The notes beneath the pieces are model-generated. The model was given only the letters and a program-made list of their open reading frames with translations. It was not told the origin of the DNA and ran no database searches. From contig JAGGUN010000023.1 in NCBI GenBank assembly GCA_021158465.1, positions 1 through 41,343 on the forward strand: 41,343 nucleotides of DNA. The letters are read 5' to 3'. The position numbers were made by a program, and so were the translations under genes. This document shows positions 24,452 to 32,728 of this stretch, in pieces; the first letter of the stretch is position 1; each line of letters opens with the position of its first letter. The DNA comes from a bacterium (GTDB lineage: Bacteria > UBP14 > UBA6098 > 4484-93).

Positions 24452-25785
24452 ACCCGTACAACATTATAAGAAAGAAAAGGGATGGGAAAAAGCTATCGGC
24501 GGATGAGCTTGCCTGCATAGTTGAGGGGTACATTAGCGGCAGTGTGCCAGATTATCAGATGTCCGCATTCCTGATGGCTGTTCTCTTCCGTGGGCTCGAT
24601 TTCGAGGAGACAGCCGAGCTAACGAGAATCTATCTTGCTTCCGGTGAACAGGCAGACTTCTCCGATATACCCGCACAGAAGATAGACAAGCATTCAACAG
24701 GCGGTGTGGGAGATAAGGTCTCGCTCATCTTGGCACCACTTGTGGCATCCTGTGGAGTGTATGTTCCGATGATATCCGGGAGGGGGCTCGGACATACAGG
24801 TGGAACACTCGATAAACTCGAGAGCATTCCTGGGTATCGAACAAACCTTACACTCACGGAGTTCACAAAGCAGGTGAGGGAGATTGGAGTAGCAATAACA
24901 GGTCAAACCGAGACACTCGTTCCCGCGGACAAAAAGATATATGCCCTCCGCGATGTCACAGCAACGGTTGAATCCAAGCCGCTCATATGCGCAAGTATTA
25001 TGAGCAAGAAGCTCGCAGAGGGAATAGACGGGCTCGTCCTCGATGTTAAGGTCGGCTCCGGGGCATTCACAAAAACAGTCGAGGATGCTCTCAAGCTTGC
25101 AGAACTGTTAGTCCAAGTCGGAAAACAGCACAACAAGAAGATGGTGGCGCTTTTGACAAATATGAACCAACCGTTGGGAAGGTTCGTTGGAAACGCACTC
25201 GAGACAGCAGAGGCAAGAGATTTCCTGGAAACAGGCAGGGCAGCTCAGGACCTCTACGATGTGACACTCGCTCTATCATCCTGGGCGCTTATACTGAGCG
25301 GAATCGCCAAATCATATCCGGAGGCAAAGAAGATCCTGAAACAGAAACTCGCCAACGGCACAGCATACAGGAAGTTCATCGAAATGGTCAAGGCACAAGG
25401 AGGTGATGCAAAGAAACTGGAAAAACTCGAAGAGGTACACCAAGCAAGATATATCATAGAGGTTAACTCACCGAGGAGCGGATTCGTCAAGTACATTGAT
25501 ACAGAGCTCATAGGGATGCTTGGAGTCGAGCTCGGTGCCGGTCGGAAACGGCTCGAGGACAAAATCGACCCTGCCGTAGGATTCCAAATACTGAAGAAGA
25601 TAGGCGATTACACAAAAACAGGTGAACCGCTTCTGCTCATCTATGCAAACGATAAAGCTAAAGGAGAAGAGATCAGAGATAAGATAAGATGCGCCTATAC
25701 CATATCAAACACCAGGCAAAAAGCACCCGATACCATATTTTATATCGTAAACGAGAAGGGAAGAACCAGATGGGAAGAAGAGTAG
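24448..25785 (+). CDS. pdp: pyrimidine-nucleoside phosphorylase
   Basis: The enzyme splits thymidine, deoxyuridine or uridine with phosphate to free base and (deoxy)ribose-1-phosphate. The 445 residues follow the nucleoside phosphorylase II plan: N-terminal helical domain with YQMSAFLMAVLFRGL, phosphate-binding KHSTGGVGDKVSL, and the family signature SGRGLGHTGGTLDKLE (about 109-124). KKIYALRDVTATV and SIMSKKLAEG line the base site. The C-terminal swivel domain (about 340-445) is complete. Thymidine phosphorylase (deoA) is a possible alternative name. It starts inside the FG-GAP stop and overlaps the TPR gene by 16 bp. Confidence 0.93.
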   Translation: MNPYNIIRKKRDGKKLSADELACIVEGYISGSVPDYQMSAFLMAVLFRGLDFEETAELTRIYLASGEQADFSDIPAQKIDKHSTGGVGDKVSLILAPLVASCGVYVPMISGRGLGHTGGTLDKLESIPGYRTNLTLTEFTKQVREIGVAITGQTETLVPADKKIYALRDVTATVESKPLICASIMSKKLAEGIDGLVLDVKVGSGAFTKTVEDALKLAELLVQVGKQHNKKMVALLTNMNQPLGRFVGNALETAEARDFLETGRAAQDLYDVTLALSSWALILSGIAKSYPEAKKILKQKLANGTAYRKFIEMVKAQGGDAKKLEKLEEVHQARYIIEVNSPRSGFVKYIDTELIGMLGVELGAGRKRLEDKIDPAVGFQILKKIGDYTKTGEPLLLIYANDKAKGEEIRDKIRCAYTISNTRQKAPDTIFYIVNEKGRTRWEEE

Positions 25786-26654
25786 CTGTCATAATTGCCT
25801 TTTCTGTTGCTGTTGTTCTTGCCTCCTGTTCCAAGGGCAAAGAGGAGGTAACGGGGAAAGAAAGCACCTCTGGGATTAAGGAAGCAAGCCTCTTAGAACA
25901 AGGGATGCAGTCGGTCAGAAGCGGCGAACTCGAAGAAGCAGAGAAATATTTCAGACAGGCGCTCGAACTCAACCCGAACTACATCGAGGCGTTGAACAAT
26001 CTTGGAGCGGTGCTCACACAGCTTGAGCGCTACGAGGAGGCAGATTCTATCCTAAGGCGAGCTATCGAACTCGATTCTACATACGCCATCGGCTACTTCA
26101 ATCTTGGTAAGAACTGCTTCGAGTGGAAAAAATATGATGACGGAATAGAAGCACTGAACACGGGACTTGCCATAAAGGAGGACCCTGGAGCATACCTCCT
26201 GCTCGGCGATTGCCTCGACAGAAAGCATAAGTTCAAAGAATCGCTCGAGGCATACCTAAAATCAGCTGAGATGGATTCCACCAACCCGAGGGTACACTAC
26301 AGCATCGGGAATTCGCTCGTCTCACAAGGAAAATATAAAGACGCTATTCCCTACTACAAAAAAGCAATCGAGCTTTACCCCAAATACGCCGATGCATACA
26401 ACAACCTCGGCGTGGCGTACGCCGCACTGGAAGAATACAAAGAAGCAGAGAATGCAATAAAGAAGGCGATCGAACTAAAACCTGACTACCCCGCAGCATA
26501 TATGAACCTCGCATTGTGCTACGAGAACCAAGGATATCACTCAAAAGCGGCAGAAGAGATGGAAAAATACCTGAAATATGCACCAGAGGACGCACCCGAT
26601 AGGGAATTTGTCAAGGGGAAGATAGAAGAGCTAAGAACAAAAACAGAAGAATGA
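25770..26654 (+). CDS. TPR-repeat lipoprotein
   Basis: A 294-residue lipoprotein. The signal peptide ends in lipobox LASC (Cys20), followed by about 25 residues of linker and then seven tetratricopeptide repeats with typical 34-residue period (AEKYFRQALELNPNYIEALN, EADSILRRAIELDSTYAIGY, DAIPYYKKAIELYPKYADAY, AENAIKKAIELKPDYPAAYM). TPR lipoproteins act as scaffolds in outer-membrane assembly, pilus or polysaccharide secretion complexes; the partner here is unknown. The start at ATG 25770 is chosen because it opens the signal peptide and follows AAGGGAAG. It overlaps pdp by 16 bp and ispD by 4 bp. Confidence 0.9.
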   Translation: MGRRVAVIIAFSVAVVLASCSKGKEEVTGKESTSGIKEASLLEQGMQSVRSGELEEAEKYFRQALELNPNYIEALNNLGAVLTQLERYEEADSILRRAIELDSTYAIGYFNLGKNCFEWKKYDDGIEALNTGLAIKEDPGAYLLLGDCLDRKHKFKESLEAYLKSAEMDSTNPRVHYSIGNSLVSQGKYKDAIPYYKKAIELYPKYADAYNNLGVAYAALEEYKEAENAIKKAIELKPDYPAAYMNLALCYENQGYHSKAAEEMEKYLKYAPEDAPDREFVKGKIEELRTKTEE

Positions 26655-27325
26655 ATGTGGCAATAATAGCAGCGGCCGGAAGCGCAACAAGGATGGGAGT
26701 GCAAAAAATCTTCCTTGAAATCCTTGGAAAACCTGTTATCGCACACTGTCTCGAAAGATTCGAACAGACAAAAAACCTTGACGCGATCATCCTCGTCGTC
26801 AGAGAGGATATGATAAAACGGGCAAAGGCAATCTGCCAGAGGTTCAATATCTCGAAGGTAAAACACATTACCCCAGGGGGTAAAAGAAGGTCGGATTCCG
26901 TCTGGGAAGGGCTAAAGCTCTTGCCCGATGATACGGAAATCGTTGCCGTTCACGACGGAGCAAGACCAAACCCATCCATCAGGCTTATCGAGCGATGTAT
27001 CGAATGTGCAAAACTGCACAACGGATGTGTACCAGGCATCCAACCAACGGATACGGTAAAACTGATTAAAGGAGGCTCAATAGAAAGGACAGTCCCTCGG
27101 GAGAAGTTAATACTTACCCAAACACCGCAGTGCTTCAAATTCAAACCCCTCCTCGAATCCTACAGAAGGGCAAAGAAGGAACAGCTCGACTTCACAGATG
27201 ATGCCGGGTTTGTCGAACACTACTTTGGGGATGTTATGTTCATCCCAGGAGAAGAAAGAAATATAAAACTGACCACCCTGTTGGACATCGAACTTGTAAG
27301 GTCTGTCCTATCCAGTGAGGACTAA
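26651..27325 (+). CDS. ispD: 2-C-methyl-D-erythritol 4-phosphate cytidylyltransferase
   Basis: IspD joins CTP to methylerythritol phosphate, the third step of the non-mevalonate isoprenoid pathway. The 224-residue length is usual. Motifs: the CTP loop AAAGSATRMG (8-17), GGKRRSDSVWEGL, VHDGARP, QPTDTVK, LTQTPQCF, FTDDAGFVE and ERNIKLTTLLD. The loop differs slightly from the common AAGxGxRMG (Ala for the second Gly) and the PKQ motif reads VQK, keeping the lysine; activity is still expected. It starts in an ATGA overlap and ends sharing three bases with the convergent small gene. Confidence 0.94.
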   Translation: MNVAIIAAAGSATRMGVQKIFLEILGKPVIAHCLERFEQTKNLDAIILVVREDMIKRAKAICQRFNISKVKHITPGGKRRSDSVWEGLKLLPDDTEIVAVHDGARPNPSIRLIERCIECAKLHNGCVPGIQPTDTVKLIKGGSIERTVPREKLILTQTPQCFKFKPLLESYRRAKKEQLDFTDDAGFVEHYFGDVMFIPGEERNIKLTTLLDIELVRSVLSSED

Positions 27326-27459
27326 TTTCCCACTCGCTTGAGGTTCCTAAGATACCAGCGGATAGCTTCCGACTCAGCTTTCTTGTCCCTCATCGCATAC
27401 AACAAAGCCTTGTAGGACAAGAACTGCCGATATTCTCGCTCACTCACTTTTCCCCTCAT
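27322..27459 (-). CDS. small basic ORF at the end of the pgs operon
   Basis: A 45-residue hydrophilic, basic protein beginning MRGKVSEREYRQFLSYKALL and ending IRWYLRNLKRVGN. The pattern suggests two amphipathic helices. The start at 27459 has AAGGTGG 7 bases upstream; an in-frame ATG at 27477 (51 residues) lacks a site. It lies about 25 bp after pgsW on the same strand, and its TAG overlaps the ispD stop on the other strand. It does not look like the small membrane protein PgsE. No family recognised; codon composition looks coding, but a short ORF can arise by chance. Confidence 0.6.
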   Translation of the reverse strand: MRGKVSEREYRQFLSYKALLYAMRDKKAESEAIRWYLRNLKRVGN

Positions 27460-27483
27460 AGCAATGCCACCTTCCATAAGATA

Positions 27484-28614
27484 TTATCGGATAAGGAAAG
27501 CGGAATTTAAGTTTGTTTTTTTTCTGAGGAAGAAGAATATTCGATATATCTCAAGCCGGATAACGACAAACACGAGAAGCAAGTAAAAAGCAAGCAGAAC
27601 AGCCGTCAAAGGCAGATTGTAGCGCATCCTGAAGAAGACATCGCCGGACGGAACAGATGGGACCGGAAACGGATAGCGAGGGAATTTGTAGTTCTCGATA
27701 AGTGATGGAACATCAGAAAGGTTAAGAACCGGCACACCAGAGGTGAGAAACCGAACCATAACACCACGAACAGGGAAATTGAAATCGGGAATCACACGGG
27801 TAATGCCAAACGGAAAGACGGTGAGATTCTCCTCTGCTCCGATGCTTGCAACCCCACCTCCTATGTTGATGTAGAGGGCATACTCCTTTCCAAGGGGAAG
27901 GGATCTGCGGTATATCCTCATCCTTTCATCTATGGATGACTGGAGGGTCGGCTCGTATACCAGGCGAACACCGTTTCGCTTGATCGCAGAGAGGATAAGC
28001 TCTCTCCCCTCCTCAGTTATGTTCGCACCGTTGTCGTATCTTCCACCAATGGACGCAGCAGTTGACCTGAACCTCAATACCTCTTTCTCTGCAAGGTAGC
28101 TCTCCATATCGAGCCAGGTGAAATCAGGGTCGGTCGCTCCCCACATAGACGAGCCTACAGATGTTATAATAATAGGAACAACCCCAAGAACCTGACAGGC
28201 AGCAAGAACAGCAATATTTAGAGCAGGATATGATCCTGTCATTCCGATAGCAACATAATCTCCGCTCTTTACACCAGCCGACTTCAGCTGGTCAACTACA
28301 GCTGCCGCTATGTTTGGGTTGACCGTTGAGAGCTTTGCCCCAAGGTCACCACGGCTTGTCGTTATCGGAGTGAACTGGTCACCTATCAACCCTGTGGCAT
28401 ACGGGTCAAAATGGGATACAGTAACCCTCTTCCCTTGATAAGATCTTATGTACGCAAACATCTGCTTGGAAAGTCTTGCGGCTGCAAGCTTTTCCTCGAA
28501 ATACGGCTGTGGCACAAGGGAGCGGGTAGCCTCCACAACAGCCACGACAATCAGCCCGACAACGGCAAGGAAAACAAGCGACAACCGGGAAACCTTACCA
28601 GAGCGCCATATCAA
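27484..28614 (-). CDS. pgsW: poly-gamma-glutamate system protein PgsW-like
   Basis: A 376-residue membrane protein resembling the PgsW family found beside poly-gamma-glutamate synthesis genes. It has an N-terminal membrane segment (9-28) and a C-terminal one (about 336-358), with an alpha/beta domain between: KSGDYVAIGMTGSYPALNIA, VVPIIITSVGSSMWGATDPD, YALYINIGGGVASIG and the serine/glycine-rich DLGAKLSTVNP. Its role is not established. The start is a TTG at 28614 preceded by GGAGGGG at about 6 bases, overlapping the last 20 bp of pgsC. A missing pgsB nearby is discussed separately. Confidence 0.8.
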   Translation of the reverse strand: MIWRSGKVSRLSLVFLAVVGLIVVAVVEATRSLVPQPYFEEKLAAARLSKQMFAYIRSYQGKRVTVSHFDPYATGLIGDQFTPITTSRGDLGAKLSTVNPNIAAAVVDQLKSAGVKSGDYVAIGMTGSYPALNIAVLAACQVLGVVPIIITSVGSSMWGATDPDFTWLDMESYLAEKEVLRFRSTAASIGGRYDNGANITEEGRELILSAIKRNGVRLVYEPTLQSSIDERMRIYRRSLPLGKEYALYINIGGGVASIGAEENLTVFPFGITRVIPDFNFPVRGVMVRFLTSGVPVLNLSDVPSLIENYKFPRYPFPVPSVPSGDVFFRMRYNLPLTAVLLAFYLLLVFVVIRLEIYRIFFFLRKKTNLNSAFLIR

Positions 28615-29062
28615 ACAGTTCCCCTCCTCTCAAAACGATTATTGTCAGACGAACGATGACACTCGCTATGAAGAGACTCGAAAGGGTATCCAACACACCC
28701 TGACGCTCCATCCATAACGCAATAAGCCCAGGTATAATGAACCCAACCGGGTCAATCGAAAGCATCCCATGGACGGAAACATTCATAACAAACAACCGGT
28801 AGAGAAAAACATAGACAAAAGCAACAAGTATTACAAGGACAAACCGCCGCCTACCGTAGATGAGGATATAGTTCGATAGAAACTTTATCGTAAGTAATGT
28901 CAAGAAAGCGATGCCAAGGGTTGCAATGATCCTCATAGGTTGACCAAGATACACCGCAATGTATCCTGGAACAACCATCCCACCAGCTGCGAGTCCAAAT
29001 GTCTCGGCAAAGATAAGGCTTACAAAGAGCCCAAGCCCGATTGCAACAATCAGCACACTCAT
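28595..29062 (-). CDS. pgsC: poly-gamma-glutamate biosynthesis protein PgsC/CapC
   Basis: A 155-residue membrane protein with about five hydrophobic segments. Its opening (GLGLFVSLIFAETFGLAAGG, then MVVPGYIAVYL) is characteristic of PgsC/CapC, the small membrane subunit that works with the ligase PgsB in making and exporting poly-gamma-glutamate. HGMLSIDPVGFIIPGLIALW and the terminal segment also fit. It starts 8 bp after the FG-GAP protein gene with GGGGAAAAG upstream, so the three genes are probably one transcript. Confidence 0.88.
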   Translation of the reverse strand: MSVLIVAIGLGLFVSLIFAETFGLAAGGMVVPGYIAVYLGQPMRIIATLGIAFLTLLTIKFLSNYILIYGRRRFVLVILVAFVYVFLYRLFVMNVSVHGMLSIDPVGFIIPGLIALWMERQGVLDTLSSLFIASVIVRLTIIVLRGGELFDMALW

Positions 29063-29070
29063 CTTTTCCC

Positions 29071-31350
29071 CTACTTAAGGTATGTCATCCTGCCAGATGA
29101 GAAGACCCTCTCGCTATCCTTTACAATATAAAAGTATGTTCCACTGGAAAGCCTGTCACTCGATACGAATATCCTGTTCCGCCCGGGGTAGTAAAGCCGC
29201 TCTGGAATAGTTCTCACCAGCTCGCCGAGGCTGTTGTATATTTCAACAGAGAGAGAAGTTGGCTCCGTTAGCTCAAAACCTATGTGTGCCCCATCGTTGA
29301 ACGGGTTAGGATAAACACAAGTAGAGAACCTCTTCGGAAGATGTGCAAGCTCTTCTATCGATGAGAACAGTCCCTCCGATTCAATTGCGGTGTATATCAC
29401 ATCTGCCGGGATGTTCCGGTATTTCTCGACCCTCCCAGAGCCGAGCCAGTGTATCTCCAGGCTATCAACAAGAGTCGCCCCACCAAGACCAAAATGCAGA
29501 CGCAGGCTGTTTTGCGTCGATGTCCCTTTACCGCCCTCGACCTGACGAAGCTGACGCATACCGGCAGAATAGACAAAAACATAAGAACCGATAGCCGAAC
29601 GGTTCACATATCGACCCTCAAGGCGAACCTCTATCCAGTGATTGCTGTTGCCTCGGTTGTGATAAAGGTGAAACTCAGAACCGGAGACAAGGTCTAAAAA
29701 GCCATCGTTGTCAAAATCGGACCAGGCACAGCCCCAGCCGTTGTCCACCCAAACACCAGCAGGATACGATACCTCCGTAAATGTCCCATCACCGTTGTTC
29801 CGATATAATGCCGACTTCCTCCCAACATACACGTTGGTAATGAATAGGTCAAGATAGCCATCGTTGTCAAAATCCCCCCAGGCAACATCAGAGTTGGTCT
29901 CTTGATATGCGATGCCTGCCTCCTCACGGATGTCTCTGAAATGGAAAACAGGCGCCCCATCATTCTCATACAGCATACTCTTGTCAGAGAAGTCTATGAA
30001 GCGCGGATGAGCAAGATTGGCGCAGAAAAGGTCGAAATCACCGTCATTGTCGAAATCAGCAAACTCGGAGCCGATCGTATGACCATAGTAATAGCGTCCA
30101 CCAGACAAAATCGGAACACCTTCGACGCCGTGTTCCTCAGCAGAATTGATGAATACACCATCCCCAGAGTTCAACCAGAGAAAGTTCGGGTTCAGGCGGT
30201 AGTTCGACACATAGATATCAAGGTCACCATCGAGATCGAAATCAGCCGCGCAGACCCCCCTCCCGCACTCATCCGCCTCAGAGGATATGCCGCAGGAGTC
30301 CGTCGCATCGATAAAATGAGTTCCACCGACATTCAGCCAGAGGTAGTCTGGCGTCGGAACACTCATCTCATCCGGACGCTCATAGTTCGCCACATAGAGG
30401 TCCAGAAATGAGTCATTGTTGAAATCACCCCACAAAACGCCCTCGCTCGGATACGAATCGAACGGGCAACCATAATCCATCGAGGCATCAGAAAAATACT
30501 CCCCATCAACATTCTTCCATAGAATATCATAGTAATCAGAAGCGTTCACCTTTGCATAAAAATCGAGAAACCCGTCGTTGTCGAAATCACCCCAGACACC
30601 ACCAGAAGCGTGCGTCGAATCAAGTCCGACAACGGATGTTACATTGGTGAATGTCCCATCACCGTTATTGCGAAAAAGATAGCTCCCGTTGACCATCAAA
30701 TCATCGAAGCCGTCGTTGTTATAGTCACCCCACGCGAACCTGCTACCAAATGATAACCCACAGCCCTCACTTATATCCTCGAACCATCTCGCCTCATCGG
30801 GAATAATACTATGATAGCTCAGACCACACCGTAGGATAAAATCGCCGTCACCTGCAACATACCATGTCCCATCCATACGGAGGACAGAACGATAAACAGT
30901 CGGTTCAGAGCCGTCTACATAAAAGACGGGTTCATCATCCGTATCGAGCAGATGCCCGATAAAGAAATCTGTCAGCGCCGGAAGTTCAATCCCAAGTTCT
31001 CTCAAATCAATCTCTATCCATTCGCTCGATGCACCACTCGAATGCGCAACAATAGGCAAAGCAAGAGGAGCAGATATATCCGGCTGATGCCCTCCGTTGT
31101 CCGCCCAGATGTATAACGCAAAATCCTGCTCCCTCCCTGTCCGACTACGAATCTGAAGCATGACAGAGAGAAGCGAGCAGGGATGAAGCGGCGTAAAGCG
31201 AACAGCCTCAATATCACCTGATTCGAGGTCAAAATAACCCGATGCAGAACCATCATCGTACTGAAGCGTCACCACCGAATCAAGAATAGAAGCCTCCATA
31301 CCGCAGACAACAACCATCACAGCAGAAATGAGCAAAAAGGCAAAACGCAT
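29071..31350 (-). CDS. secreted FG-GAP/VCBS protein with UnbV-like domain and sorting domain
   Basis: A 759-residue exported protein. A signal peptide (1-20) is followed by a beta-sandwich (25-185), then about nine FG-GAP/VCBS repeats (190-560) with calcium loops such as WGDYNNDGFDDLMV, WGDFDNDGFLDFY, AADFDLDGDLDIYV and RNNGDGTFTEV. The region 570-665 (NRGNSNHWIEVRLEGRYVNR and LRLHFGLGGATLVDSLEIHW) is an ASPIC/UnbV-type domain. The last 75 residues form a type IX-style sorting domain (STCVYPNPFNDGAHIGFELT) ending RMTYLK, nearly the same tail as the 1,111-residue protein. GGGGAG lies 6 bases before the ATG; the promoter is at 31378-31405. It precedes pgsC by 8 bp, suggesting a surface role with that system. 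Confidence 0.9.
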   Translation of the reverse strand: MRFAFLLISAVMVVVCGMEASILDSVVTLQYDDGSASGYFDLESGDIEAVRFTPLHPCSLLSVMLQIRSRTGREQDFALYIWADNGGHQPDISAPLALPIVAHSSGASSEWIEIDLRELGIELPALTDFFIGHLLDTDDEPVFYVDGSEPTVYRSVLRMDGTWYVAGDGDFILRCGLSYHSIIPDEARWFEDISEGCGLSFGSRFAWGDYNNDGFDDLMVNGSYLFRNNGDGTFTNVTSVVGLDSTHASGGVWGDFDNDGFLDFYAKVNASDYYDILWKNVDGEYFSDASMDYGCPFDSYPSEGVLWGDFNNDSFLDLYVANYERPDEMSVPTPDYLWLNVGGTHFIDATDSCGISSEADECGRGVCAADFDLDGDLDIYVSNYRLNPNFLWLNSGDGVFINSAEEHGVEGVPILSGGRYYYGHTIGSEFADFDNDGDFDLFCANLAHPRFIDFSDKSMLYENDGAPVFHFRDIREEAGIAYQETNSDVAWGDFDNDGYLDLFITNVYVGRKSALYRNNGDGTFTEVSYPAGVWVDNGWGCAWSDFDNDGFLDLVSGSEFHLYHNRGNSNHWIEVRLEGRYVNRSAIGSYVFVYSAGMRQLRQVEGGKGTSTQNSLRLHFGLGGATLVDSLEIHWLGSGRVEKYRNIPADVIYTAIESEGLFSSIEELAHLPKRFSTCVYPNPFNDGAHIGFELTEPTSLSVEIYNSLGELVRTIPERLYYPGRNRIFVSSDRLSSGTYFYIVKDSERVFSSGRMTYLK

Positions 31351-31377
31351 ATCGTTCTCCCCACAAAACGGTTTACA

Positions 31378-31405
31378 AGATAAAGTGAGACAACTGGATT
31401 GTCAA
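31378..31405 (-). promoter_or_regulatory. promoter of the FG-GAP-pgsC-pgsW operon
   Basis: Minus strand TTGACA, 16 bases, TTATCT, in the short gap after hypD. The predicted leader is about 20 bases with GGGGAG before the ATG at 31350. Confidence 0.7.
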
Positions 31406-31416
31406 CAATTTTAGCA

Positions 31417-32478
31417 TCACAGCCCATATTTGTAATAAGCGGCGCAGGCTCCCTCGGAGGATATCATACAGGGACCGACAGGGTGCTGTGGCGTGCAGGC
31501 AGTCCCGAAATTAGGGCAGTCGGATGGAAGAGCAGCTCCTATTATCACCTTCCCGCAGATACAGCCGGGAGGAGGCTCGCTGGGAACCTGGGGTATATCG
31601 AAATTTTTCCCCGCATCGAACCTGGCAAACCTATCCGAGAGCCCAAGCCCAGAGCCAGGTATCACCCCCAACTCCCGCCAACATGCATCGACCGGAACAA
31701 ACACGGTATCCATAACCCTCTTTGCCTGCTCGTTCCCATCAGGTCTGACCACACGGGAATACTCGTTGAGAAGCATCGGCTTACCAGAGCTCACCATCCG
31801 AGCGAGAAGAAAAAGCGAGCGGATTATATCCTCACCATCAAAGCCGGTCACAACCGACGGGATACGATATTCCTCAACGAGGAACCTGTAAGGCTCAGTC
31901 CCAATGATGACGCTGACATGACCAGGGAGAATAAACCCATCGATGGCAAACCCCTGCATAGAAACAAGGGCAAGGAGTGCAGGAGGCATTGTCTTGAAAA
32001 ATGAGAGAATAAAAATGTTTGAAAGTCGTCTTTTCTCAGCCTCAATGAGCGCGGCACCGACACCAGGAGCTGTAGTCTCGAAGCCGACACCAAGAAAAAC
32101 AACCTTTTTGCTGGGAAAAGCCTCTGCAAGCTCGACCGCATCGAACGGAGAATAGACTATCCTTACATCCGCTCCCTCAGCCTTTCGCTCAAGAAGTGTC
32201 GTTCCACCCGCAGGAACACGAACCATATCACCGAATGTGGCGATGATAACATCGGGCAAATACGATAGCCCGATACAGCGCGAGAGCTCCTCGTCGGTCG
32301 TAACACAAACGGGACAACCAGGACCACTAATCAGTCTTATATCTGGCAGCAGATACCCCCTTATTCCAAGACGAGATATGGAAACCGTGTGCGTACCACA
32401 GACCTCCATAAACTTTACAGGGCGAAGTAGACACCCCTTGAGGCGAGAAACAAACTCTTCGAGGGGGAAATCAGTCAC
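31417..32478 (-). CDS. hypD: hydrogenase maturation protein HypD
   Basis: HypD carries the iron of the NiFe-hydrogenase active site during assembly of its Fe(CN)2CO group, in complex with HypC. The 353 residues contain the hallmark MEVCGTHT (25-32), SGPGCPVCV (about 51-59), FLGVGFETTAPG and the C-terminal iron-sulfur cysteines PPGCICGKVI, CPNFGTAC and GPCMISSEGACAAYY. All key cysteines seem present, so it should be active. The start is a GTG at 32478, 8 bp inside hypC, with GGAGAAGAG upstream. hypA, hypB, hypE, hypF and a hydrogenase are not in the window. Confidence 0.96.
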   Translation of the reverse strand: MTDFPLEEFVSRLKGCLLRPVKFMEVCGTHTVSISRLGIRGYLLPDIRLISGPGCPVCVTTDEELSRCIGLSYLPDVIIATFGDMVRVPAGGTTLLERKAEGADVRIVYSPFDAVELAEAFPSKKVVFLGVGFETTAPGVGAALIEAEKRRLSNIFILSFFKTMPPALLALVSMQGFAIDGFILPGHVSVIIGTEPYRFLVEEYRIPSVVTGFDGEDIIRSLFLLARMVSSGKPMLLNEYSRVVRPDGNEQAKRVMDTVFVPVDACWRELGVIPGSGLGLSDRFARFDAGKNFDIPQVPSEPPPGCICGKVIIGAALPSDCPNFGTACTPQHPVGPCMISSEGACAAYYKYGL

Positions 32479-32728
32479 CTTCTCTTCTCCGCGGAGGAGT
32501 GAATTCCTCTAACATCATCCTCTCCATCTCATCAATGAGCGAGAGCGTTTGCTCCGCCTCACTCTGCTCCACGATCGAGATGGCAATCCCGGTATGCACG
32601 AGAACAAAGTCACCTACCTTCGCTTCCGGAAGAAGAAAGAAGTTCACATCCTTGATTACACCGTTTATCTCTACACTGCCTGTGTCTCCTTCTCTCCGAA
32701 GAACCTTTGCAGGAAACGCAAGACACAT
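32471..32728 (-). CDS. hypC: hydrogenase maturation chaperone HypC
   Basis: HypC is a small chaperone that binds HypD and the hydrogenase large-subunit precursor. The 85-residue protein starts with the essential MCLAFPAKV, whose Cys2 binds iron, and has the conserved VGDFVLVHTGIAISIV. The C-terminal helix (SLIDEMERMML) is typical. The ATG shares one base with the stop of the HEAT-repeat gene (TAATG) and has GGAGAG upstream. It overlaps hypD by 8 bp. Confidence 0.96.
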   Translation of the reverse strand: MCLAFPAKVLRREGDTGSVEINGVIKDVNFFLLPEAKVGDFVLVHTGIAISIVEQSEAEQTLSLIDEMERMMLEEFTPPRRREGD

